The notes beneath the pieces are model-generated. The model did not search any database. It saw only the letters and a list, made by a program, of their open reading frames with translations, and was not told where the DNA came from. DNA of 20,687 nt from JBBRUG01 sp038247995. Its GTDB lineage: Bacteria; Chloroflexota; Chloroflexia; Chloroflexales; Chloroflexaceae. Each line of letters starts with the position of its first letter. Position 1 is the stretch's first letter. Made by a program: the position numbers and the translations under genes. This document shows positions 1 through 5,677 of the stretch, piece by piece. The DNA lies in contig JBBRUG010000067.1 of NCBI GenBank assembly GCA_038247995.1, forward strand, positions 1 through 20,687, written 5' to 3'.

Positions 1-142
1 CATCACTGGTCAAACAATCACGGTGGACGGCGGAATGGTGATGCAGTAATAGGTCAGGTAGGGGCGCGTCGCGACGCGCCCCTACCTGACCTATTACTGC
101 ATCACCATTCCGCCGTCCACCGTGATTGTTTGACCAGTGATG
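1..142. repeat. Perfect 142-bp inverted repeat at the window edge
   Basis: Bases 1-71 are the exact reverse complement of 72-142, with the centre between 71 and 72. Positions 2-49 on the plus strand encode the last 15 residues and stop of the FabG that is encoded on the minus strand at 94-846. The inner part (about 50-92) is an intergenic palindrome; the outer part is duplicated coding sequence. A perfect match through coding DNA with no drift suggests an assembly fold-back at a contig end, seeded by the natural palindrome. A genuine recent inverted duplication is the alternative. Confidence 0.95.
50..92 (-). terminator. Strong palindromic hairpin after fabG (likely terminator)
   Basis: Directly after the fabG stop codon (94-96) lies a perfect palindrome of about 43 nt with a GC-rich core and no loop spacer. 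In RNA it would give a very stable stem. No U-tract follows within the reliable sequence, because the window folds back on itself here. Its inner 28 nt (58-85) match a second palindrome at 6879-6906, so it may be a dispersed repeat serving as a transcription end. Confidence 0.45.
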
Positions 143-846
143 TAGGCGGCCGAGTCGGAGGCGAGGAAGGCGACGAGATCAGCGACCTCTTGAGGTTGGC
201 CGAAACGTCCGAGCGGGATCGTCTCCAGCACTGCCGTACGGGTTGTTTCGTCGAGCACGCTGGTCATCTCGGTTTCAATGAAACCGGGCGCAATTGCATT
301 CACCGTAATGCTGCGGGCGGCCATTTCGCGCGCCGAGGCTTTTGTGAAGCCGATGATGCCGGCCTTGGCGGCAGCATAATTGGCCTGGCCGGCATTCCCG
401 ATCAGGCCGATCACCGAGCTGATATTGATGATCCGCCCGCTGCGCTGCTTGCTCATCGGGCGGAAGACAGCGCGTGTACAGAGGAAAACGCCACGCAGGT
501 TTGTCTCGATCACTCGATCAAAATCATCATCCTTCATGCGCAAAAGCAGGGTGTCGCGGGTGATTCCGGCGTTATTCACCAGGATATCGATCCGTTTGTG
601 GCGCTCCAACACCGTTTTGAGCAACCCCTCAACCGCGCCGGCAGCGCCGACATCGGCCTGGATTGCTTCGGCAGTACCTTCAGCCGCGTGGATCGCCGCG
701 ATGGTCGCTTCGGCGGCGGCAGCATTGCCACGGTAGTTGATCACCACCGTTGCGCCGGCAGCGGCCAGGCGTTCCGCGATCGCTCGCCCAATCCCGCGAC
801 TGCCGCCCGTGACGAGGGCGATCCGGCCCGTCAGATCAACCTGCAT
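94..846 (-). CDS. fabG: 3-oxoacyl-[acyl-carrier-protein] reductase FabG
   Basis: This is a 250-residue classical short-chain dehydrogenase/reductase, the usual length for FabG. It shows the NAD(P)H-binding glycine motif TGGSRGIG at 13-20, NNAG at 91-94, and the catalytic Ser144, Tyr157 and Lys161 in the ISSVIG and YAAAK motifs. The C-terminal ITGQTITVDGGM is typical of FabG. The family reduces 3-oxoacyl-ACP to 3-hydroxyacyl-ACP with NADPH in cytosolic fatty acid elongation. Some members act on acetoacetyl-CoA (PhaB) for polyhydroxyalkanoate synthesis, which cannot be excluded given the PHA genes at 10-12.7 kb. The ATG lies 2 bp after the stop of the upstream gene, with a GAGGG Shine-Dalgarno inside that gene's end, so it is co-transcribed and probably translationally coupled. 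Confidence 0.93.
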   Translation of the reverse strand: MQVDLTGRIALVTGGSRGIGRAIAERLAAAGATVVINYRGNAAAAEATIAAIHAAEGTAEAIQADVGAAGAVEGLLKTVLERHKRIDILVNNAGITRDTLLLRMKDDDFDRVIETNLRGVFLCTRAVFRPMSKQRSGRIINISSVIGLIGNAGQANYAAAKAGIIGFTKASAREMAARSITVNAIAPGFIETEMTSVLDETTRTAVLETIPLGRFGQPQEVADLVAFLASDSAAYITGQTITVDGGMVMQ

Positions 847-848
847 GG

Positions 849-1787
849 TTAGCCCTCTGCGATTGCAAACAGGGTCGCGCCATCGATCGCTACCAGCGAG
901 CGGCGCGAATCAGCGGCCTTGCGTGCGTCGGGGGTGAACTCCGTGGAGGTAATCACCACGCCCTTGCCGATCTCGCGGCGGCGCAGTTCTTGCACGAGGC
1001 TCTCCACCGTACCGGGGCGGACCTTATCGGCGACGCTGAGCCGCAGCAGATACTGCTCGTCGTTATAGGTCAGATCGAGGTCAAGGTGCTTATCTTTGTC
1101 GATGAAGCGATAATCCTTGAACTCGAAGCCCTGCTTGCGATAGAGGTTCGACACATAACTGCCGAACTGCGGCAGCGAGAGGCCCTGGAGATCTTCCAGC
1201 GTCCGCACAACGCCGGGGCGTTCGAGGCGCCCTCCGCGGCGAGTAGCCTCTTCGCGCAGGCTGCGGTTGCGCTCTTCGGCGCGCCCGGACATCACCACGC
1301 CGAAGGCTGGGAAAGGGATGAGCGCGAACAGCGAGAAGGTGCCGTAGAGGAAAATGAGCTCGTTGAAGTTGGCCGTTTGCGGCACCTGGCTGGCATCGAG
1401 GGCCACTGTCGGCATCGGCACGATCCCGGCATCGCCAAGCAAGCCGTAAATGGAAACAACGACCAACCCGACCAGGAAGCCAACCAGGCCCAACGCCAGG
1501 CCATGGGCCAGGTAATCGCCCTTGACCCGCCGACCGAGGTACAAACCGGCCATCACCGGCACCACGCCGGCGAGAATCTGCAAAACGTTATTGGCCAGGA
1601 ACAGCGCGCACCAAGTGACGGCCATGAGCAGCGCGACAACAATTGTCAGCCGCCATTCAACATTACCAAACGACGTACCGATCCGCTCCATCAGGGGCTG
1701 GCGCGCGGGCGTCTCCGACACGGCGGCTTCGCGGGCCGGCTTTGCCTCGGCCTCGCGCTGCTGGTCGGGTTGGGTCTCCACACTCAT
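849..1787 (-). CDS. Membrane protein with C-terminal Mrr-like restriction-endonuclease-fold domain
   Basis: This 312-residue protein has a charged N-terminus (1-45) and about four hydrophobic segments (roughly 47-65, 68-86, 94-116, 143-166). A cytosolic C-terminal domain (about 198-310) resembles the Mrr/type IV restriction endonuclease fold: a helix with FGSYVSNLYRKQGFEF, a LDLDL strand holding the expected Asp, then GKGVVITSTEFTPDARKAA and a closing IDGATL. The catalytic QxK/ExK strand reads YLLRLSVADK, so the usual Gln/Glu and Lys seem replaced by Arg and Ser. Nuclease activity is therefore doubtful. Its ATG overlaps the nrdR stop by 4 bp (ATGA) and fabG follows 2 bp downstream. The role is unknown; a membrane-tethered nucleic-acid-binding or scaffold protein is possible. 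Confidence 0.75.
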   Translation of the reverse strand: MSVETQPDQQREAEAKPAREAAVSETPARQPLMERIGTSFGNVEWRLTIVVALLMAVTWCALFLANNVLQILAGVVPVMAGLYLGRRVKGDYLAHGLALGLVGFLVGLVVVSIYGLLGDAGIVPMPTVALDASQVPQTANFNELIFLYGTFSLFALIPFPAFGVVMSGRAEERNRSLREEATRRGGRLERPGVVRTLEDLQGLSLPQFGSYVSNLYRKQGFEFKDYRFIDKDKHLDLDLTYNDEQYLLRLSVADKVRPGTVESLVQELRRREIGKGVVITSTEFTPDARKAADSRRSLVAIDGATLFAIAEG

Positions 1788-2242
1788 GAGGGCTTCTCCA
1801 GCAACTCGTCTACAGCCTCGCGCAGTTTGCCGATATCGGCGAACGAGCGATAGACGGAAGCGAAGCGAATATAAGCGACTTCATCGAGTTCGCGCAGCCG
1901 GCGCATCACTTCATCGCCGACCATCTGCGAACTTACCTCTTGCTCATCAGTGGCCATCAGGGCCGACTCGACGTCGTTGACGAGTTGTTCCATGCGCTGC
2001 ACTGCAACCGGACGCCGATAGCATGCGGTACGCACGCCGCGCATGAGCTTCTCACGGTCGTACGGCTCACGTTTGCCGTCTTTCTTGACGACCGTAAGGC
2101 TCACCGATTCGATCCGCTCGTAGGTTGTAAAACGACGCCCACAGGTACGGCACTTTCGGCGGCGACGAATGATCTCGCCATCGTTCAGTTTGCGCGTATC
2201 AAGGACGTCCGTCTCCTGGTTTTGGCAGAACGGACAGCGCAT
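1784..2242 (-). CDS. nrdR: Transcriptional repressor NrdR
   Basis: The protein has 152 residues, typical of NrdR. The N-terminal zinc ribbon has Cys3/Cys6 (MRCPFC) and Cys31/Cys34 (CRTC), with the characteristic IRRRRKCRTCGRRFTTYE stretch. An ATP-cone domain follows (VVKKDGKREPYDREKL, about 50-140). NrdR senses ATP/dATP and represses ribonucleotide reductase genes by binding NrdR boxes. I chose the ATG at 2242 because the family begins MRCPFC; the open frame extends upstream to 2326 but the extra residues are not family-like. It is first in a leftward operon, overlapping the next gene by 4 bp. No ribonucleotide reductase gene and no obvious NrdR box lie in the window, so its targets are elsewhere. 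Confidence 0.96.
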   Translation of the reverse strand: MRCPFCQNQETDVLDTRKLNDGEIIRRRRKCRTCGRRFTTYERIESVSLTVVKKDGKREPYDREKLMRGVRTACYRRPVAVQRMEQLVNDVESALMATDEQEVSSQMVGDEVMRRLRELDEVAYIRFASVYRSFADIGKLREAVDELLEKPS

Positions 2243-2320
2243 TGCTATTCTTCGTGCAAGCGGCACGCCAAGGCCGCGCCGGTGAGCAATTGATGGCTCA
2301 TTATAGCACAGGGTAGCAGG

Positions 2321-2341
2321 CGGCAAGCGGCAAGCGGCACG
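2321..2341. repeat. 7-nt tandem repeat (CGGCAAG x3) upstream of nrdR
   Basis: CGGCAAG occurs twice in tandem (2321-2327, 2328-2334), followed by a one-mismatch third copy, CGGCACG (2335-2341). It lies in the 200-bp spacer between nrdR and the lamin-tail gene. This is one of several 7-8 nt arrays in the window that differ in sequence but share a period and a position next to genes. Confidence 0.8.
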
Positions 2342-2442
2342 CGCCGATTGCTATCCATATTGCTGGCCATGAGGTCTGTGCCGGCGCGACGCGCTGCCGT
2401 GGACGGGATACGAAAGGCGAATAGAGGTTAGACCATCTTCGC

Positions 2443-2940
2443 TCAGCGCTGTGGATCGTCCCAGAAACTTACCAACTGGCCTTGCGCATTGTACAGTGCG
2501 CCGTCGTCGGGTTCGCTATTGCTCCAGATATTGCCTTGCGGGCCAGGAAAGGTCTTTGTCTCGCCGGGGGCGAGCGGGCCACTGATCGGGTGCTGCTGGT
2601 TGCCGCGAATGCTGCACATGATCCAGCCGTCCAGACTGATCGGTTCCGGGCTAACATTCTGAAGGGTCACGGTTTCTGCACGCTTATCCACGGTGACGAT
2701 TTTTACCGGATCGTTCGGCGCCAGGGCTTCGTTCGGATCGGCCTGACAGTTGTTGTAGCTCGGCGGCGGCAGCGCGGGCGGTGCCGGTTGGGGAGTCGGT
2801 TGGGGCGCCGGTTGGGGAGTCGGTGGCGGCGGTGTGGCCTGGCGCGCCGCAAATACCTCGCGGCCGAGCAAGCCCAGCAGCACGGCGTCGGGGGCGATCT
2901 CAGGATGTAGTTCGAAGCGGCGGCGCTCGAAGTATTGCAC
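2443..2940 (-). CDS. Lamin-tail-domain protein, probably 5'-truncated
   Basis: The open frame gives about 165 residues from a GTG at 2940. It begins with a QYFERRRFELHPE motif and LLGLLG, which I associate with the region after N-terminal domains of secreted Chloroflexi proteins. A Pro/Gln-rich linker (PTPQPAPQPTPQPAP) follows, then a lamin-tail (LTD) beta-sandwich at about 75-165, with NVSPEPISLDGW, LAPGETKTF and a terminal VSFWDD. Extracellular LTD proteins normally carry a signal peptide; none is present, and the frame closes at a stop codon at 2977-2979, only 12 codons upstream. I therefore read it as the 3' part of a longer secreted protein that has lost its start. A functional short intracellular protein is less likely. 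Exact function is unknown. Confidence 0.6.
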   Translation of the reverse strand: MQYFERRRFELHPEIAPDAVLLGLLGREVFAARQATPPPPTPQPAPQPTPQPAPPALPPPSYNNCQADPNEALAPNDPVKIVTVDKRAETVTLQNVSPEPISLDGWIMCSIRGNQQHPISGPLAPGETKTFPGPQGNIWSNSEPDDGALYNAQGQLVSFWDDPQR

Positions 2941-3031
2941 AGTGTTGCGATCCTGATCAGCTACAGTGCCGAAGCATTACTTAATCTTCAGTCTGGTTAT
3001 GGTAGGCTCAGAAGAGTGCTTGGATGACTCT

Positions 3032-3042
3032 CGAGGACCTCG
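3032..3042. promoter_or_regulatory. Palindrome CGAGGACCTCG upstream of the flavodoxin gene
   Basis: An 11-nt perfect interrupted palindrome (CGAGG-A-CCTCG) lies 66 bp before the flavodoxin start and about 16 bp before an AT-rich CATAAT hexamer (3058-3063) that could be a -10 box. No good -35 box is visible at the right distance, which would fit an activator-dependent promoter. This is only a candidate operator. Confidence 0.3.
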
Positions 3043-3108
3043 TACGAGATGGATTTGCATAATATACGCGACACTGTTGTCGCTTGCTCAATGAAAGGAG
3101 CACTCCCC

Positions 3109-3603
3109 ATGACCAGGCACGTTCTCGTGACGTATGCCACGCGCGCCGGTTCGACGGTTGAAGTTGCCAAAGCGGTTGGTGCAGAATTTGAAGCGCGGGG
3201 CTTTGCTGTTGATATTGTTCCGGTAACGACTGATCCACCGGTGGCCGGCTACGATGCAGTGGTTGTAGGCAGTGCGATCCGCATGGGCAAATGGCTCCCC
3301 GAGGCAATTGCGTTTCTTGAGGAACATCAGGCCAACCTGGCGGCGATGCCCGTCGCGCTTTTCACCGTCCATATGAACAATCTGAGCGACGATGAGCCGA
3401 GCCGCGAGAACCGCGAACACTACCTCGATGCTGTGCGCCCGTTGGTGAAACCGGTTAGTACTGCGTTCTTCGCTGGGGCAATTACCCCTGAGCGGCTAGG
3501 CTTTGTTGATCGGATGATCGTGCGGATGGTAAAGGCGCCCCAAGGCGATTTCCGCGATTGGGAGACGATCCACGATTGGGCCGAGCGCGTGATTGATGTA
3601 TAG
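3109..3603 (+). CDS. Flavodoxin-domain protein (HemG/flavodoxin_5-like)
   Basis: The 164-residue protein starts at an ATG preceded by a strong AAAGGAG. The upstream in-frame ATG at 3049 would add residues that are not family-like. The N-terminal LVTYATRAGST is the FMN phosphate-binding loop of flavodoxin-like proteins. The VVVGSAIRMGKWLPEA segment and the C-terminal GDFRDWETIHDWA match the branch that includes menaquinone-linked protoporphyrinogen IX dehydrogenase HemG. Family members bind FMN and shuttle electrons in the cytosol or at the membrane face. No heme gene lies nearby, so a HemG role is only a possibility. It is a single-gene unit, divergent from the lamin-tail gene; its 3' end runs directly into a tandem repeat. 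Confidence 0.85.
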   Translation: MTRHVLVTYATRAGSTVEVAKAVGAEFEARGFAVDIVPVTTDPPVAGYDAVVVGSAIRMGKWLPEAIAFLEEHQANLAAMPVALFTVHMNNLSDDEPSRENREHYLDAVRPLVKPVSTAFFAGAITPERLGFVDRMIVRMVKAPQGDFRDWETIHDWAERVIDV

Positions 3604-3670
3604 AGCGGGAGAGCGGGAGAGCGGTAAAGCGCTCACCCGCTCACATCCTCACCCGCTCACATCCTCACCC
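3603..3670. repeat. Two 8-nt-period tandem arrays after the flavodoxin stop
   Basis: Starting at the last base of the flavodoxin stop codon, GAGCGGGA occurs twice (3603-3610, 3611-3618), followed by GAGCGGTA (3619-3626). From 3632 a second array alternates CTCACCCG and CTCACATC, a 16-nt unit repeated about 2.4 times. The arrays are partly complementary (GAGCGGG with CCCGCTC), so the transcript can fold into a hairpin that may act as a transcription end. No U-tract follows. Confidence 0.85.
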
Positions 3671-3713
3671 TTTCCGCATGCCTAGCGCTGCTTAATTCTT
3701 AGTTGCTTAACCC

Positions 3714-3742
3714 TTGACGTGGCAACGATTTAGTTCTAAACT
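3714..3742 (+). promoter_or_regulatory. Sigma70-type promoter ahead of the hydrolase remnant and dioxygenase gene
   Basis: TTGACG (3714-3719) is separated by 17 bp from TAAACT (3737-3742). The predicted start is near 3749, giving a leader of about 180 nt before the dioxygenase ATG. That leader contains the hydrolase remnant, as expected if the promoter once served a hydrolase-dioxygenase operon. Confidence 0.55.
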
Positions 3743-3771
3743 GTCAGGGTGATCGTTTTATTCGAGGGGGC

Positions 3772-3927
3772 TGGCGATGGTACAACCAGCGCTTTCATGC
3801 GCTGGTGCCGCTGACGCCTGATCCGTTGTCCGATCTCGCCGGTACACCGGTGTGGCTCGGTGCGGGCCGGCGCGACCCGCTAATCACACCGACGCAAACC
3901 GCAGCGCTTGACGAACTACAGAGAGGA
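3772..3927 (+). pseudogene. Remnant of an alpha/beta hydrolase (phospholipase/carboxylesterase family)
   Basis: Read in the frame of 3772, this stretch encodes RFHALVPLTPDPLSDLAGTP then VWLGAGRRDPLITPTQT. It resembles the C-terminal part of Abhydrolase_2-type carboxylesterases, where VPL.PDPLPDL.G.PV is followed by the GxxDPxVP region bearing the catalytic Asp. Only about 45 codons are recognisable. The N-terminal half with the nucleophile and the C-terminus with the catalytic His are missing, and no plausible start or ribosome-binding site is seen. In many bacteria such a hydrolase (MhqD-like) sits beside an MhqO-like dioxygenase, the gene that follows. The likely origin is deletion of most of the first gene of the operon. 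It also contains a small hairpin (3785-3806). Confidence 0.65.
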
Positions 3928-3931
3928 TCAT

Positions 3932-4879
3932 ATGGAACTCACCGGTATTCACCATCTGACAGCTGTTTCGGCGCAAATCCGCGCCAACCACCACTTTTAT
4001 ACGCGTACGCTTGGGATGCGTCTCGTTAAGCGGAGCGTCAACCAGGACGATGTAAGCGCGTACCACTTATTTTATGCCGATGGCGCGGCGAGCCCCGGCA
4101 CCGACTTAACCTTTTTCGACTGGCCGGTGCCGCGCGAGCAGCGCGGCACACGCTCGATCACGCGGACGTACTTGCGCGTGGCCGGCGCGGAAACCTTGCA
4201 GTGGTGGGCAGAGCATCTGCGCGCCAATGGGCTTACCGTGGGGACGATCGCCGAGCGTGATGGGCGCCTGACGCTCGATTTTGCGGATGCTGAGGGGCAG
4301 CGGTTGGCGTTGGTCGATGACGGCGGTGTCGGCGAGGCCTTTCCCTGGGAGCGCAGTTCCGTGCCGACCGAGCATCAGATCCGTGGCCTCGGGCCGATTA
4401 TGCTTAGTGTGCCCGATCTGCGGAACACCGATCTTGTACTGCGCGAGGTTATGGCGATGCGTCAGGTGCGCGAGTATGCGCATCCCGAACATCCGCAGCA
4501 CACGGTGTACGTCTACGAAATGGAGCCGGGTGGGCCGGGCGCCGAACTGCACGTTGCTGTCCAGCCCGATCTGCCGGTGGCGCGCGCCGGTGCGGGTGAC
4601 GTGCATCACGTCGCCTTCCGTATTCCCGACGACGCCTACGACGCCTGGACTGAACGGCTAAACAGGATCGGGATCCCAAATAGCGGACAGGTTGATCGCT
4701 ACTACTTCCGGAGCCTGTACTTCCGTGAGCCGAATGGAATCCTGTTCGAGTTGGCTACCGACGGGCCGGGCTTTGCGGTCGATGAGGACGCAGATACGCT
4801 TGGCGAGCAGGTGGCCTTGCCGCCGTTCCTCGAACCGCAGCGTGCGGCGATCATCGCTAATCTGAAGCCGATCGACTAG
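3932..4879 (+). CDS. Glyoxalase-superfamily ring-cleaving dioxygenase (MhqO-like)
   Basis: The protein has 315 residues with two vicinal-oxygen-chelate modules. The first begins MELTGIHHLTAVSA (His7/His8) and runs to about 130. The second starts near 150 and contains DVHHVAFRIPD (His225/His226) and GILFELATDGPGF (Glu273), placing the metal-binding His and Glu where the family expects them. The overall pattern matches MhqO-type proteins, Fe-dependent extradiol dioxygenases linked to quinone and hydroquinone detoxification. The substrate here is not shown by the sequence. The ATG at 3932 has GAGAGGA just upstream; the open frame starts earlier but in non-homologous sequence. It follows a hydrolase remnant and its last 23 bp overlap the convergent GNAT gene. 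Confidence 0.88.
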   Translation: MELTGIHHLTAVSAQIRANHHFYTRTLGMRLVKRSVNQDDVSAYHLFYADGAASPGTDLTFFDWPVPREQRGTRSITRTYLRVAGAETLQWWAEHLRANGLTVGTIAERDGRLTLDFADAEGQRLALVDDGGVGEAFPWERSSVPTEHQIRGLGPIMLSVPDLRNTDLVLREVMAMRQVREYAHPEHPQHTVYVYEMEPGGPGAELHVAVQPDLPVARAGAGDVHHVAFRIPDDAYDAWTERLNRIGIPNSGQVDRYYFRSLYFREPNGILFELATDGPGFAVDEDADTLGEQVALPPFLEPQRAAIIANLKPID

Positions 4880-5495
4880 GCCGTTCGTCTTCAGCGAGTT
4901 CCATGGCCAGTTGATGATGACCCAGTTCTGCCGGCGGGTCATCATCTTTTTCGGCTACGTGGGAGGGATCATCAGGCAGCACGACGCCGCTCGCCGGCTC
5001 AAGATCGACCCGCCAGATCTCTTGCACCGGGGCCAGCCCGCAGCGCCGGTAGAAGGCCTGTGCATGTTCGTTGCTCGCCGTAACATAAAGCTGCATCCGG
5101 TCGAACCCATAGGCTGCGGCCCAGGCTTTGCCTACGTCAACGAGCCGGGTGCCTAAGTCGCTGCCGCGATGACTCGGCGCGACATACAAGGCCACAAGTT
5201 CTGCCCAGCGCCGCTCGACGAAGAGGGGCGAATCGTTGTGCGCCTCCATCAGCAGTAATCCCACCGGCGTGGTATCGGCCCAGGCCAACAACCACAACGC
5301 ACCCGGCGCAGTATGCGTCCGCAGAAAATGGATGCGTAGCAGCTCTTCCCAGCGTTCAGCAAGCCGAAACCGTACGTCCAACTGGGCGTTAAACTCGTGT
5401 AATTCATGAAACAGCGCAGCGACGGCGCTAAACTCGTGATCTTCTGCCGGGCGCAGTTCAACGCCATCGGCGGGTATGCTCAGACGTTCCAACAC
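4857..5495 (-). CDS. GNAT-family N-acetyltransferase
   Basis: The protein has 212 residues from a GTG start with AGGTGG just upstream. The GNAT core covers about 12-165: strand and motif A VALYVAPSHRGSDLGTRLVD (about 101-120) holds the RGxxLG-type acetyl-CoA pyrophosphate loop, and motif B is NEHAQAFYRRCGL (142-154). The last 45 residues are acidic and disordered-looking (PDDPSHVAEKDDDPPAELG) and lie outside the usual domain. GNAT enzymes transfer an acetyl group from acetyl-CoA to amines; the substrate cannot be read here. The 3' end overlaps the convergent dioxygenase by 23 bp. The upstream region 5510-5565 is AT-rich and probably carries its promoter, but I cannot fix the boxes. Confidence 0.88.
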   Translation of the reverse strand: MLERLSIPADGVELRPAEDHEFSAVAALFHELHEFNAQLDVRFRLAERWEELLRIHFLRTHTAPGALWLLAWADTTPVGLLLMEAHNDSPLFVERRWAELVALYVAPSHRGSDLGTRLVDVGKAWAAAYGFDRMQLYVTASNEHAQAFYRRCGLAPVQEIWRVDLEPASGVVLPDDPSHVAEKDDDPPAELGHHQLAMELAEDERPSRSASD

Positions 5496-5595
5496 CAGCC
5501 ACCTGACCCCTATTGAGCTACAATACTTTATTGAGATGCAATATCGTCTATCGTGTATATCAGGGTAGCATTCGCTGCGAGTCCTGTCAAGCTCA

Positions 5596-5677
5596 GCGGT
5601 AAAGCATGTGCGCAGCGCAGGGTGCTGGTGGCGCCCGTTTTGTGGCTCGCCCGGCCTCCGGCAACTGTGTTTACCGC
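5596..5677 (-). terminator. Possible long-range hairpin at the end of the acyl-CoA dehydrogenase-like gene
   Basis: GCGGTAAA (5596-5603) is the exact reverse complement of TTTACCGC (5670-5677), and the right arm overlaps the gene's stop codon (5671-5673). The 66-nt interior is GC-rich and can form further stems. The structure could mark the transcript end, but it lacks a U-tract and the pairing may be chance. Confidence 0.25.

Noticed and set aside
94..846. phaB (acetoacetyl-CoA reductase) instead of fabG
   Set aside because: The sequence carries FabG-like motifs such as ITRDTLLLRMKDDDFD and the gene is about 9 kb from the PHA module, so the PhaB name is not justified, although both activities are related.
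849..1787. Active type IV restriction enzyme or defence gene
   Set aside because: The catalytic QxK strand seems lost, the protein is membrane-anchored, and the neighbours are housekeeping genes; there is no defence context.
990..1853. Long rightward open frame opposite the Mrr-like membrane protein gene
   Set aside because: It is antisense to a well-supported gene in a GC-rich region, has no recognisable domain, and has the low-complexity look of a shadow frame.
2243..2442. NrdR box upstream of nrdR
   Set aside because: I found no ACA-containing NrdR-box-like palindrome pair in the 200-bp spacer, so autoregulation is not supported.
3603..3670. CRISPR array
   Set aside because: The units are 8 nt with no spacers and no cas genes are present; these are simple tandem repeats.
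3805..4029. A separate small protein gene before the dioxygenase
   Set aside because: The open frame begins in the hydrolase remnant and then runs out of frame through the real dioxygenase gene, so it is a fossil plus shadow rather than a gene.
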